Assembly: GCF_022539505.1 (NCBI RefSeq)
Contig: NW_025899908.1
Location: 1 to 64,000, forward strand
DNA from: Lolium rigidum
Taxonomy: Eukaryota; Streptophyta; Magnoliopsida; Poales; Poaceae
DNA length: 64,000 nt
Direction: 5' to 3'
Below are positions 21,937 through 32,395 of the stretch, piece after piece. The number at the start of each line of letters is the position of its first letter. Position 1 is the stretch's first letter. The notes under the pieces are model-generated. The model was given only the letters and a program-made list of their open reading frames with translations, did not search any database and was not told the DNA's origin. A program made the position numbers and the translations under genes.

Positions 21937-24900
21937 CTACCCATGCTTCGAAAGGATGCTCTCCACAACGCTGCGAGCTATTGGGTGGTAGAACTCGTGG
22001 GCCTCTGAGAAGATCCTCTTCGCAAGCATCTTCTCCTCCTCAGAACACTTTGCCAGCGAGCTGTAGAGCGGGCGCAGGTACTTCATCCTTCCCACTTGCT
22101 TCAGGCACTTCTCCACCTCGTTGAAGTAACACCTGCAGCCCGTGGGGATCGCTAGCTGGAGAAACGCGACTTTGACCTCGTAGTCACGGCTTTCTGACAG
22201 CTTGTACCGTTCATCAAGAGCAATAACCTGGATAGAGAGAACAGATGGCGATGGAATCAGTTAGTCTAAAGTCACTAGAGCATGAGCAATGTGCGAAGAG
22301 GCTAAGCATGCAAAAAACAAGCAGCTGCTAAGAAATTCAAAAGTGCTACAAAAATGCTCTAGCTCTATCTAGTAGGCCCACACGCAACAGCAGAAGGGGT
22401 AGCTCATCATTGGACAATTTAAGTCGACTCTTGTACCAGAACCAGTTCTGCAACTTCTGAACTTAGACACCCACACTGACACCCTGTAGCGTTTAGAGCC
22501 AAAACCTTAAGGCCTGAATGAAAGGTGTTCCTAGCACAGGGTTTGGGTTCACATTGCACACACCCTTATAACTTTTGTGACTTGTGTCAGTATTTTTAGG
22601 AAACAAGCTCTTCCCCACAGAATACTACTCCTTCCTTTCCATATTAGTTGTAGCAGATTCGGATGTATCTATACACAAAATGTATCTAGACACATCCAAA
22701 TCAGCGACAACTAATGTGGAGCGGAGGGAGTACATAACAGTACAGCATAAATGAATGCTTCATTGGCAAGGACTAACAATCCAAAGATAAAGAAAAGTAA
22801 TAATAGTATAGTAACACGAAATATAGTAGAAAACCCCTAAGCCTAGACACACCTCAAGGTTTTAATACTTTCTAGATCTTGGTGGCTTCAGTTTGTAGCT
22901 ACCCACACTTGCTAGATACTCAAACGGGGGGATATCAGCTATGTGCATTGGGCATTTGGTAATTTCTAAATGAAGTAACCTAGCTGCAGAGGTTGCAACT
23001 TTAAGGCCTTCTCATGAGTCTCATGAGTAAATAAAAGTAAGAAAATGTTTTTGATAGCAATCTCCAAACATGTTACTCAAACTGAACCCACTGCTACATG
23101 CAATCATCAAATAAGTTAGTACTTGAATTGAACCCACTGCTCAACCATCAACAAAATGAGAAACTGAGAACTATGATGTAGTCTTTCATATTACGGAAAA
23201 CTTAATAGAAAGTAAAGTTCTCATCACATTCATAATATAATGGAGACCCCTCCACATAACTGATATTAAAGCTAGCAACTGATTGACATTGTCAACAGTC
23301 TACCTAACCAATTCCAATAATAACTAATTAGCAGAATCTGGTTCTAATAAGCAGAATCTAGTCCTGAGAGAAGCAAAAAAACTAAGTAATACTCCTGCTT
23401 CTGTTACTCATTTCCATGTAACTAAACTTTGATTCTAGTTTGATTTTCATTGGTAAACCAAAAGACACCAAGTTGGCTTGCTCTGGACAACCGTTATCAC
23501 AGGGATGAGAATTCTATCCTTTCGGCATTCAGTTGAGGTGCATACTTTGACAACAGCTAATTATCTTTTGTTATCATGTTAAGATATTACAAGCTTTTAA
23601 TGAAATAAAATACTTCCATAATTGACCTAAATTGCATTTGCTACATACTGTCTGATGAACTAAACAGGGATGCTATGTAAGTTAGCTGTCGAAAAGATAG
23701 GCTGCATGTACACAAAGACATACAACTTGAACTGAAAGAAGTAAAAAAAAAAAGAGAGAGCATTGTTGTTCGCTAATAATACAAACCTGCGAGGATTCAA
23801 CATCTTTGGATAAATTCTCCAAGTAGAGCTCCCATTCCTGCCCACTCCAGTCTGCCACCTCATCTTCACTTGGAATTTTTCCAGACTTAAACTCTGCAGC
23901 TAAGGTGCAGATCTTTCTATAGGTAGCAGAATCCGGCTCCATGGCATCCGGAGGGATACCAGTACCCTCAATCCACACGTCAAGGTCAACTTGGTTCTCT
24001 ATCCCAGGAACATTGGCCTTCAGGAATTCAAGAAATGTCTCTGTATCTATCGATTGGAACTTGAAGGTGGCAATGTATTTCTTCAGGAATTCATCAAATG
24101 CAGGTCGGCCAATCTATCACAATCAACAAGCATGGCACAGTACACATTTCACAATTAGTCCTCATTCATCAAAGAATGGTGCAAAAAAAAAACTGCAAAC
24201 CAAATATTGTGTTATACCCACCTGGCGCTCGATGCGCCATAGGAACTGGAAGCCTTTCTCGTAGGGCACTTCCGAGTACACATCATCAGGATCGATACCT
24301 GCCATCTTCGGCTTCAGCTTGGTGAACTCCATGTTATCCTTGAACCTCTCCATCATTCTGTTCAAGCCCCTCCATCCAATTCCCATGTTTAAGGCTGCCC
24401 GCTCCTCGCCTTGCACCACCTCAACAATCCTCCTCTCAGCATATGTTGTGAACCCCTGTATGTAGAAACGATATATTACCATGAGAACTCTAGATGAGTG
24501 TGTGAACCTCAGTGGTAACAGTTAAGGAAAAAAATACAGTCTACTACTATGAGATGTGTTCTAGTTGTTGAATAAAACTGGAACTCAGGTGATTCTAGGT
24601 CAAGTTAAAATGCTCAAGCCTTTCTCATCTTAGTGTTACAAGGAGAGATTCTACAAACACTTGTCAGGACAGAACGTAGCTCATGCAAATGAATAAGTTA
24701 ACGATTAGTGCTACAGCTATTTCACCTCATCAATCAGTTAGGTAATAAGAGGTTTGACACATGAGAAGAAGAAGAAGACCTCATTGAGCCAGAAGTCTTC
24801 ATTGGTTTTGTTGGTGATGAGATTGCCAGTCCAGCTGTGCGCAAGCTCATGGGCAACCACCTGCGCCCCTGCAGCGTCCCCCTTGATGACTGTGGGCGTG

Positions 24901-25763
24901 AGGAAGACCATCCTGGGGTTCTCCATGCCTCCGTAGGGGAAACTGGGCGGCAGCACGAGCAGATCGAACCTCTCCCAGTCGTATGGCCCAAAGAGCGATT
25001 CCCCGACCTTGACCATGTCCTCGACGCCGGCGAACTCCCTGGCGGCGTCGTCGAGGAGCGTGTCCCCGCCCTCGGCGTAGACCCTGGTCCTGGGCCCGAG
25101 GTCCCTGGACCCGATGGCGCCGGCGGCGAAGGCGAAGAGGTATGGCGGCACGCACTGCGCCATGTGGAACTCCTCGACGATGCGTCCCGGCGCGCACCAG
25201 AGGTCGGAGGGGACGGCCCCGCGGTGGTCGGAGGGGACGGGGTCGCGGCGCGCGACGTGGCGCGCGGCGGCGACGGCGGAGAGGCGCGCGGGGAGGTTGA
25301 GGAGGAGCGAGTAGGTGATGCGCGCGGCGGGGGTGTCGTGGCAGGGGAAGACGGAGCGGGCGTGGATGGACTGGCACTGGGAGAAGACGAAGGGGAGGCC
25401 CGAGGCGGTCTGCGGCGGGGAGAGCCACTGCAGCGCGGAGGCGGCGGGGGAGGTGGAGAAGGTGAGGAGGAAGGAGGTGGTGTCCGGGGGCAGGGTGAGG
25501 GTGAGGGCCGAGCCGAGGACGGGGTCGGCGTCGGCGGCGAGGGCGAAGGGGATGGGGTCGGCGGGGGCGGTGGCGGTGGCGGCGGAGTGGACGGCGAGGG
25601 CGCGCGTGTCGAGGAGGAGGTCCCCGGAGTGCGGCGCGGAGAGGGTGAGGAGCGCGGAGGCGTGGATGGCGGAGGCGGAGAAGTCGAGGTAGAAGGCGAG
25701 CGCGGCGTGGGCGGTCACCGGGTGCGCGCCGTCGGTGTAGGAGTGGGGATCCACCGGCGCCAT
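21937..25763 (-). CDS. LTA4H: M1 aminopeptidase / leukotriene A-4 hydrolase homolog
   Basis: There are four coding exons: 25763-24780, 24455-24222, 24113-23787 and 22227-21937 (984, 234, 327 and 291 nt). All introns are phase 0 and GT-AG. The product is 611 aa, the usual length for this family. Residues 278-284 are the M1 substrate motif GGMENPR. The zinc site is HELAH at 305-309, with the third ligand Glu328 in WLNE. Tyr388 and Tyr393 (DVYSEVPYEKG) match the catalytic tyrosines of the family. The C-terminal helical domain follows in exons 3 and 4. The expected role is a cytosolic zinc aminopeptidase; family members also have epoxide hydrolase activity, though the plant substrate is not established. 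The start is the ATG in GGCGCCATGGC context, first in the conserved frame. Exon 1 is extremely GC-rich and the later exons are not, a common grass gradient. The third intron carries a MITE. The gene looks complete. Confidence 0.95.
22628..22730. mobile_element. Stowaway-type MITE in intron 3
   Basis: This 103-bp element is flanked by TA on both sides (22626-22627 and 22731-22732). Nearly its whole length forms one long inverted repeat: the left arm CTCCTTCCTTTCCATATTAG pairs with the right arm CTAATGTGGAGCGGAGGGAG, and inner arms around CACATCCAAATCAGCGACAA complete the hairpin. TA target and CTCCCTCC-type ends are diagnostic of Stowaway (Tc1/mariner) MITEs. Confidence 0.9.
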
Positions 25764-25939
25764 GGCTGGCTGCGGCGGAGCGAGATGGGAGGGGGAGACT
25801 GACGGGGAAGGGTTGGGTCGAGTCGGGTTTTGGGCTTTTCGGTCGGCGAAAGCGTCCGTGCTTTTGCTGCGAGATTGGAAGGCTCTTTGCTTCGGACCAC
25901 AAGTCACTCGGTCGCTCCCAGTGCCCACTTGCAGAGCCT

Positions 25940-26160
25940 TGTTACAAAAAGTGATCAATGAGATCATGGTCCAACTTAAAATTAAAAAGGAGATCATGGA
26001 CCAACTTGATAGGCATACAAAACTCTAAGTTGCTTAACCAGCTACATCATGTTGGATACATTTGTGCTGGTCTTCAAAGAAAGAATGCCAAACGAAATCA
26101 GTCTTACAAGACTCTTAAGTTGCTTGAATATTTGACTTTTCTATTTCTCAACGACTGAGA
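25940..26160 (+). repeat. Dispersed repeat, copy 1
   Basis: Sequence with ATGG(A/T)CC, GGCATACAAAA, AAGTTGCTTAACCA and AAAGAATG in order matches a second, more diverged copy at about 28165-28330. This copy lies just upstream of the aminopeptidase gene. No inverted ends or coding capacity were seen; its origin (old transposon or segmental duplicate) is unknown. Confidence 0.5.
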
Positions 26161-26714
26161 ATGCTCCCTTTAGGTCCAAGAATCCTCCGATCTAAACACT
26201 GTACTATTGTAAGTACAAAGAGGCGAGTTCAGTGTGAAATGATAAATTTAGTGGATTTTGGTACAGGAATTACAGTCTTTCTATGGTAATTTTCTAGGCA
26301 TGGGGAGAAGTGCCTTCTTCTTGTGCGTACAAGGAACAACCTAAGATCACATAAAACGCAAATTGCCTCAACAATACGGGAAATCACTCCTCAAATGTGA
26401 AGTCCTTGTTTTCAAGGGTGAAGTTCAGGTGTAATTTGTCTTCTCGAAATAGGCTTTCGCTCCGATATACTGATATAGTAGCACACGATACAATTGTTGA
26501 GGCTCATCACAAACAAGCCCAAACTAAATAAAAGAGAAATAAAAGAGAAATAACAGAGAAAATAATGTCAACAACTTTGAATCGTCGAAAACGATGATGA
26601 CTCGCAACCGTTGCGTCCTCCGGAGAATTCCCACCACGCTCTTAGCACTAAAGGGCGTCGCATACCAAGAAACACCTTCAAGCATGAATGCACCGCTGTG
26701 TAATATGTCTCATG
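26161..26714. other. Intergenic, no gene seen
   Basis: AT-rich sequence with no supported coding region or structured repeat. It leads into the minisatellite. Confidence 0.4.
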
Positions 26715-27205
26715 CTCCTTGTAACCCGGTAACCGTAGTCTTTTCCTCTTGCTTTTCATATATCCGCTTATGTGTATGTCTATTTCTAAATTTGTTTCAT
26801 GCTCTCGTAACCCGGTAACCGTAATCAATTTCCCTCTTTCGTTTTCATCTCTCCTCGTGTGTCTGTCCATTTCTATATTTGTTTGCCCCCCCCCCCCCCC
26901 CCGATAACCCGGTAACCGTAGTCTCATTTCCTCTTGTTTTTCATCTCTCTCCACACGTTTGTATCCATTTTTATAATTATCTGCCCCCCCCGATAACCCG
27001 ATAACCGTAGTCTCATTTCCTCTTGTTTTTCATCTCTCTCCACACGTTTGTGTCCATTTTTATAATTATCTGCCCCCCCCCCGATAATCCGGAAACCATA
27101 GTCTCTTTTCCTCTTGCTTTTCCTCTCTCTATGTGTCTGTTTATATATTTGTCTCACCCTTCGATAATCCGGTTATCTTTAGTCTCTCTCTCCCTCTTCC
27201 TCTCA
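26715..27205 (+). repeat. Minisatellite, six units of about 80-96 bp
   Basis: The core (G/C)(G)ATAACCCGGTAACCGTAGTC or a variant recurs at 26721, 26807, 26903, 26992, 27083 and 27163. Each core is followed by TTTCCTCTTG, TTTTCATCTCTCTC, GTGTCTGTCCATTT and TATAATT-like pieces. From the third unit on, the units start with a run of 7-19 C. Units 3-5 are the most alike, suggesting recent expansion in the middle. Short open frames follow the repeat period and are not genes. Confidence 0.9.
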
Positions 27206-27430
27206 TTCCATGCATTAAAGTCTTGTCTCCTTAGTAAGGCCATCTCTATCATCTATAGCCCCTAAAAATAGTCCCTAAAACCAAGTAGGGCAAGTCACTA
27301 CTTATTCAGACCCAAAAGTGACACCAACTTGACTAGTAGCCCATATTTCTCATCCCCAAATTTATATTGTGTACTCAAATATATGTTGGGGATATGCACC
27401 CATTGGGACACAATACATGGTGGAACAAGG

Positions 27431-27555
27431 GTAGCGTCGGAGGGGGCATGCGTTAGAGGCAGCAGTGACAACGATGGGAGAAGGGTGGTAGCGTCAGAGG
27501 GGTGTGCGTTAGAGGCAGCAGTGACAACGATGGGAGCAGGGTGGTAGCGGCAGTG
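27431..27555 (+). repeat. 57-bp tandem repeat, about two copies
   Basis: GTAGCGTC(G/A)GAGGGG, GCGTTAGAGGCAGCAGTGAC and AACGATGGGAG repeat with a 57-bp period starting at 27431 and 27488; a third, partial GTAGCGGCAGTGA follows at 27544. The period is a multiple of three, but the frame has no recognisable protein. Confidence 0.75.
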
Positions 27556-27639
27556 ATGGCGATCTAGAGTAGGCTTGCCACTTTATCAACAACTAAAAAG
27601 TACTGTTGGGATGAGCCTCTTATAGTAGGGCTCTTATGA

Positions 27640-28035
27640 GTATAGGCATATGGCTCCCGAGCTACATGGAGCCATTTTATTTCCAACAAATTTGAAACCA
27701 TATTTAAAATATTTTGTACACATAGGTGAAGATGGTTTCGACGAACATGAACGATCATACTGAAAAGCGTGTTGTGTTTGGGCTACACTAAAATATTGCT
27801 CTAAGTAGACATTAAAAAAATCACTTTGGTCTTCACGTTCTTCCTTTTTGTATAGACTACAAATGAAAACATAGTTCGTCCAAACTTTGTATGTATGTAC
27901 ACTGTAATAGACATCCCTATGTACATGCACGATTTTTTCATAATTGTTTAAAGTGAAAAGATAAAGTTTGCGAAGATTTAAAAATCAGGTTACCTGCAGC
28001 TTGGCTCCATTTTAAGGTTTTGGGTTCTAAGGGGC
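27640..28035. repeat. Possible MITE related to the 4417-4767 element
   Basis: The left side reads GGCATATGGCTCCCGAGC and then ATGGAGCCATTTTAT; the right side reads TTGGCTCCATTTTAAGG, partly complementary to it. Interior pieces such as 'TTCTTCCTTTTTGTATAGAC' resemble the interior of the element at 4417. The terminal repeats are imperfect and the boundaries are not defined. Confidence 0.35.
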
Positions 28036-28164
28036 TTTTCAATAGCCACCCCTATTTTAGAGGCCATAGCAAGCCTCTTGGAGTCGATTTTTTTCCTTTT
28101 ACCTCAGGTAGAAAAAATAAATAAAAGATGTGCTTAGTGGCCCTGCTTCAGTAGTTGTAAGTCT

Positions 28165-28330
28165 CACACTCTAGAATGATCAACTGAGACAATAATGGTC
28201 CGATCTGTTTGGCATACAAAATTCGAAATTGCCTAACAAAAAGTACATACTATACTCTTTAGAAAAAAGAATGTCACTATATGAGAACATGGTCGCAACT
28301 TGGTTCATTGAATATTACGGACTACTCCTG
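28165..28330 (+). repeat. Dispersed repeat, copy 2
   Basis: This is the diverged partner of 25940-26160: ATGGTCCGATCT, GGCATACAAAATTC, AAATTGCCTAAC and AAAGAATG appear in the same order and orientation, about 2.2 kb away. Confidence 0.45.
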
Positions 28331-28540
28331 CTACACCTTTTTAGGTTTCGGAAAACAAAGACCTACCGCTAACAAGAAGCAGCATGCGTCAGGCCGGACA
28401 TAGTCTGTTCTTTGTCGTGAATCTGAAACATGAATAGTTTGGAGGCCTGGGAATGGATGAATTCGGTGTAGATCTTTTATTCTGCAGATAACCATGAAAG
28501 AATCCAAATAATAAATACTTTGTACAGCGTTTGTCACAAA

Positions 28541-28612
28541 TCCGTCGTAGTCTAGGTGGTTAGGATACTCGGCTCTCACCCGAGAGACCCGGGTTCAAGT
28601 CCCGGCGACGGA
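28541..28612 (+). tRNA. tRNA-Glu (CTC), second copy
   Basis: The 72-nt gene is base-for-base identical to 17334-17405: same acceptor stem, CTC anticodon and intact A and B boxes (GGTTCAAGTCCCG). A T-run (AATTTTTTT) follows at once. Upstream and downstream sequences differ from the first copy beyond a few bases, so this is a dispersed copy and not part of a long segmental duplication. Its 3' half and flank are tandemly duplicated downstream. Confidence 0.96.
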
Positions 28613-28840
28613 ATTTTTTTCAATACGGCAGTATGTACATTTTGCGAAATGAAAATTGGAAAGTAATGTAGTTTTTTGCCCGTTCACTTCCAAAGAATTG
28701 CTTGGTGCAAAGTTTTCCGGGTTCCCGGCGACGGAAATATTTTTTCAATACTGACTCATATATATTTTGCGAAATGAAAAATGAAAAGTAATGTAGATTT
28801 TTGCCTGTTTACTTCCAAAGAATTGCTTGGTGCAAAGTTG
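28590..28840 (+). repeat. Tandem duplication of the tRNA 3' end and flank
   Basis: About 125 bases starting in the T-arm of the tRNA are repeated. Copy 2 begins with CCGGGTTCCCGGCGACGGA (28717-28735), the T-arm and acceptor end with the T-loop bases CAAGT missing. It continues with TTTTTTCAATAC, TTTTGCGAAATGAAAA, AAAGTAATGTAG and CCAAAGAATTGCTTGGTGCA, matching the flank after the real tRNA. The remnant has no B box and is not a working tRNA. Confidence 0.85.
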
Positions 28841-29497
28841 TCGTCATTTTTTTTTATCACAAAAGAAGAATTCGTCGTCGTTTTAATTTATAAACAGTGT
28901 CAATTTCTTTGTTCGTACAGTTTTACAATGCTCATATTCATCTACAGGTTCTTCAAGAAGAAACTGTAGAAAACAATGCATTTGTAATCTGCAAGCAATC
29001 GGCAATACAGAACGGAAATTTAGTTGAGTTCAAACAGCTGGCCTGATGGGTTCTAGCAGCGTGTCACAGTGCTATGATGTACCCTTGGAAAACAAAAGAT
29101 TGCATGATAAAGTTATAACTGAATCACAAAGTACTCATCTCTTCAGCAAATGCTCCCTGGTCTGGAGTCTTAATGGGAAAAATCAGGCAACTATGCTTAT
29201 ATGGACAGATGAAACATTGGTTAAACACAGATGCGCATCCCTTCAGAAAAATTGTCTACCAGCTCAGATGCAAAGAAGACACATTGGTTACGCACAGCTT
29301 AGGCAGAAGTAGTCTTGGGTTTAGCAGGACACAGGAGCAAAGAGGTTCGACAGAGAATGCCATTAGACTGAAAGTATCAATCTGATAATAATCACCATAA
29401 TAACAGTCATACTAACAGGAAGTACATTAAGGAGTATTGTAAAACTCATGGCAGTTGTGCCACCAACTTTAAACAGGATCGATGCTGTTCCTAGACA
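28841..29497. other. Intergenic / 3' flank of the F-box gene
   Basis: No separate gene is supported. The part close to 29498 is presumably the 3' UTR of the minus-strand F-box gene. Confidence 0.4.
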
Positions 29498-30853
29498 TCA
29501 ATATGCAGTGTTCGCCACCAAATTTGTGCCCATTAACGCCCTCCATCTGCCTTGTGCCTTTTCTCTCTTCACGTCCAGCGACATCGAGCCATCGACGGTC
29601 AGGTTCGTGATCGCGAGGCAGGATAGCCAATCAATCTCATACGGGCAGAGGAAGTACTTCTTGGTCACATACTCACTGTCAATCTTCCTCAACGACCTAT
29701 CACTGAGACTGAACAGAAAGAGGCCTTCCTCATCCACCCAGAGCACCACCGTGCCACTCTTCCCTCGGAACATCTCCAGCCTGACCTTTGCCCTGATCCC
29801 CACCCGCGGCGGCAAGGAACTTCTCATGTCAATTCTTTCAGAAAGGACCCACCCGCTGCTGTCGCTGCCAACCGCATTGCTGTGCTTCCAAAGTGACATC
29901 TCAAGGCCTTGCGCGAAGAGCAACAGAAGACCCCCGTCTGCTGAACTCCCCAGCAATGGCGCATTGTTGCGCTTTCCTTCGGGTGGGAGCTCCAGGTATG
30001 ACAGCTCCATATTGCCAACGTTCAGTGTGGCGACGTGAGTGAGCGCCATTTGTCTCCAGCTACCACAGAGCCAACGGATGACACCATCAGAAGAAGCGGC
30101 TGAGTTCGACACCAAGTAAAGGCCATGCATTAGCTCAGGGACTCCTTCACATGCTGTCCACGTTCCAGTCTTCGAGCTGTAGCACACAATGATGAATTGC
30201 TTTGCCTTTATGACCCAAATGCTAATCAGTTGGAAGGACTGGGACGCACGTCCAGAAAGGTCGACATCATTGGTGACAAACAAGGCATAATGGTCAGTAC
30301 GCCTATTAACTCTGAGGCTAGGAATCTCAAAGATTTCACCAGTGAGAGGATTACAGACACGTATCAAATCCTTAATGGTCTGACCATCGGTGTCTTTCGA
30401 TTTGCGGCGGAGGGCCAGGAAGCTGTCCTGTGATGCAACGGGCTTATAGAAGTTGAGGCTTGTACCAAGACCTGGAATGAAGGTTTCAAGGGATAGTAGC
30501 TTCCTCGCATTGCGGGCAGCTTTGCTGCCAACGAATTGTGTCAGTTCAGACATCCGCACGAAGCTTGGCGCCAAACAACGGGTCTTGTCAATGTGGTACT
30601 TCCAGAGATCCGGGGAAGATCTTCTATTGTCTTGGTAGAAGAAGCCAAGAAGGAGGGATGGGGTGAAACCATGGTCGCCGTGCCGCCTCCTAAGGCGATC
30701 AAGGAAGGTCGGGTCCTTGATGAGATCATGCCAGAACTTGCAAGATGAAGCAAGGCGAGCAAGAGAGGCTGGATCAGAGATGTGGGCCAGGATCTTGTAG
30801 ATGATGTCCATAGGAAGCTGCTGCGATGGCGCTTCTGAGTAGTCGTCCTCCAT
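29498..30853 (-). CDS. F-box protein
   Basis: This is a single coding exon of 451 aa. The F-box lies near residues 11-60 (LPMDIIYKILAHISDPASLA, then SCKFWHDLIKDPTFLDRL). The C-terminal ~390 residues look like the grass F-box-associated domain, with a CNPLTGEIFEIPSL motif near the middle and repeated beta-strand-like WL/LLLLF segments. The expected role is substrate recognition in an SCF ubiquitin ligase, through SKP1 binding by the F-box. The target is unknown. The start at 30853 is chosen because a CTTTGCAG splice acceptor ends 9 bases upstream; the longer open frame (to 30904) would be translated intron. A 5'UTR intron runs from 31987 to 30863 with donor CCAG|GTACCT. The frame is intact. 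Large F-box families expand quickly in grasses, so no symbol is given. Confidence 0.88.
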   Translation of the reverse strand: MEDDYSEAPSQQLPMDIIYKILAHISDPASLARLASSCKFWHDLIKDPTFLDRLRRRHGDHGFTPSLLLGFFYQDNRRSSPDLWKYHIDKTRCLAPSFVRMSELTQFVGSKAARNARKLLSLETFIPGLGTSLNFYKPVASQDSFLALRRKSKDTDGQTIKDLIRVCNPLTGEIFEIPSLRVNRRTDHYALFVTNDVDLSGRASQSFQLISIWVIKAKQFIIVCYSSKTGTWTACEGVPELMHGLYLVSNSAASSDGVIRWLCGSWRQMALTHVATLNVGNMELSYLELPPEGKRNNAPLLGSSADGGLLLLFAQGLEMSLWKHSNAVGSDSSGWVLSERIDMRSSLPPRVGIRAKVRLEMFRGKSGTVVLWVDEEGLFLFSLSDRSLRKIDSEYVTKKYFLCPYEIDWLSCLAITNLTVDGSMSLDVKREKAQGRWRALMGTNLVANTAY

Positions 30854-30909
30854 GGTCTTTCCCTGCAAAGAAAAGCAAGGCACCATGTGTGTTAATCTCA
30901 TCACTTAAA

Positions 30910-31300
30910 CAAAAGTTTCTTAGATTGAATTAACAGATGGATCTGATATAAATATCGAAACAATGCACTTGGAAGAACACCTGTAGGAGAATTTAGCAAG
31001 GAAACTTAAAATATTCGACAAAGCTATGATAATTTCCATAGAACCCATGTTATTCCTAGAAGATGTGATGATTGAAAATTCATGAAGCTATTCAGTAGAC
31101 TTTCTTAGGTTGACTTAACAGAAGGATCTGACAGAAATATTGAAACAATGCATTTGGAAGAGCCCCACGGTAAGACTGCAAGTTCCAATTTAAACCATCA
31201 TCCAGCATAATAGTAGTAAGTTAAACTTTGGAACATTCAACAAAGGTATGATTATTTCGGTAGAACCATGATATACCTACGATCTATGAAGCTATAGGGT
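30910..31300. repeat. Tandem duplication of about 190 bp in the F-box leader intron
   Basis: Two units begin at about 30914 and 31103. They share TTTCTTAG(A/G)TTGA, TTAACAGA(T/A)GGATCTGA, GAAACAATGCA(C/T)TTGGAAGA and, later, ATTC(G/A)ACAAAG(C/G)TATGAT. Divergence is moderate. A weaker third trace lies near 31600. Confidence 0.6.
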
Positions 31301-31434
31301 AAATAGACACACCACATTGTTCCGCAGCGCTAGGGTGAATTACTGACCAAAAATACCAAAGTGATTCAGCTGTCATTACATGGGTTCTCAAAAAAAAAAA
31401 AACTGTCATTACATTACAGGACTTCAAGTTAATA

Positions 31435-31517
31435 CTCCACGTGTTCCGTTTTAATTGACGCAAGGGACACAAACGAATGAACAAGCAATGGTTCCAATTA
31501 AATCGGAACGGAGGGAG
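31435..31517. mobile_element. Stowaway-like MITE
   Basis: This 83-bp segment lies between TA dinucleotides (31433-31434 and 31518-31519). Its right end CGGAACGGAGGGAG is the inverted form of a CTCCCTCCGTTCCG end. The left end CTCCACGTGTTCCGTTTTAATTG is a mutated partner. It lies in the F-box leader intron. Confidence 0.7.
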
Positions 31518-31987
31518 TAGAAAACAGTGCATATGTATGCCCACAGGAACTGCATTGCATAACCAATCTTAAGATGCAATTGATCCAACATAATCATGAG
31601 GCAAACTTGGAATATTAAAAGACCTCGATTATTCTGCACATGCCACCCTATGGCTAGAATACGTGACTGATGATTCGTAAACCTACGCAGGCAAGCACAT
31701 ACTGTTCATCGCCGTTAGGGTTAATTCTCCGGCCAATATCCCCAACTGATCGAGCCGCTATTAGACTACCAAGCTCAAAATAAAACACTACATAATAGGC
31801 CCCAAACAGGTTAGACCACTGCGGGAAAAATTACCGATGGATTCCGCTGGCTCGGGAGCAGACAACAGTTCATGGGGGAAATTCAGACAAATACGTACCA
31901 ATGGTGGCCTTTGACCACCATCAACCCTCTAGGTAGCGGAGTTTCAGAAAAACTTCGCGCTCGAGAGACAAAGGAGAAGAGAGGTAC

Positions 31988-32110
31988 CTGGTCGTCGCCT
32001 TCGCCGTCGCCGTCGCCGTCGCCGCCGCCGCGTTGGCGCCTCGAGCACCCCGGGTGTTCCGTGCTGTGTTGGGAGTTTGGGACTGGGGGAGAGGGCGAGC
32101 GACAGGTGCC
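31988..32110 (-). other. Noncoding first exon of the F-box gene
   Basis: GC-rich leader containing repeated CGTCGC/CGCCGC triplets and ending (minus strand) in CCAG|GTACCT. The upstream limit is approximate; no clear TATA box was chosen. The promoter would lie between here and the LINE at 32396. Confidence 0.5.
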
Positions 32111-32395
32111 GGACGACAGTTAACAGGCGCGTCTAAAGGTAACGCCGTTAAGTCCTACTACTCCTACAGTCCTACTACTCCCTGTTTCCTTTTCTAAGGG
32201 GATGACGCCGTTAATACGAGAGACCGCGTGATGTGTACCGTGGGCAGACGGGCTTGGATTCAATTAAAGGCGGATCTAACCAGGCCAGGCTACGGTACGT
32301 GCTTCCAATTTCCTTTCCGGCCTTTCCAGTTTAGGCCCTCTTTGATTCATAGGAATGTTGAACGAAATCATAGGAATAGAAACTATTCATTCATT

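Larger units (their letters stand above)
30863..31987 (-). other. 5'UTR intron of the F-box gene
   Basis: GT-AG on the minus strand: donor CCAG|GTACCT at 31988/31987, acceptor TTTGCAG at 30863. Long leader introns often carry regulatory sequence in plants. This one holds a tandem duplication (30910-31300) and a MITE (31435-31517). Confidence 0.65.

Noticed and set aside
24837..25802. 321-codon glycine/glutamate-rich frame on the plus strand (and a 351-codon Arg/Pro-rich minus frame over the same DNA)
   Set aside because: Both are out-of-frame readings of the very GC-rich first exon of the aminopeptidase gene; they have low complexity and no domain.
26715..27205. CRISPR array
   Set aside because: Units are near-identical along their full 80-96 bp with no unique spacers, and the genome is a plant; this is a minisatellite.
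26568..27265. Frames of 74-128 codons over the minisatellite
   Set aside because: The translated text repeats with the DNA period; no independent coding evidence.
28717..28735. A third tRNA gene
   Set aside because: Only the T-arm and acceptor end are present, with the T-loop deleted; it is a duplicated fragment.
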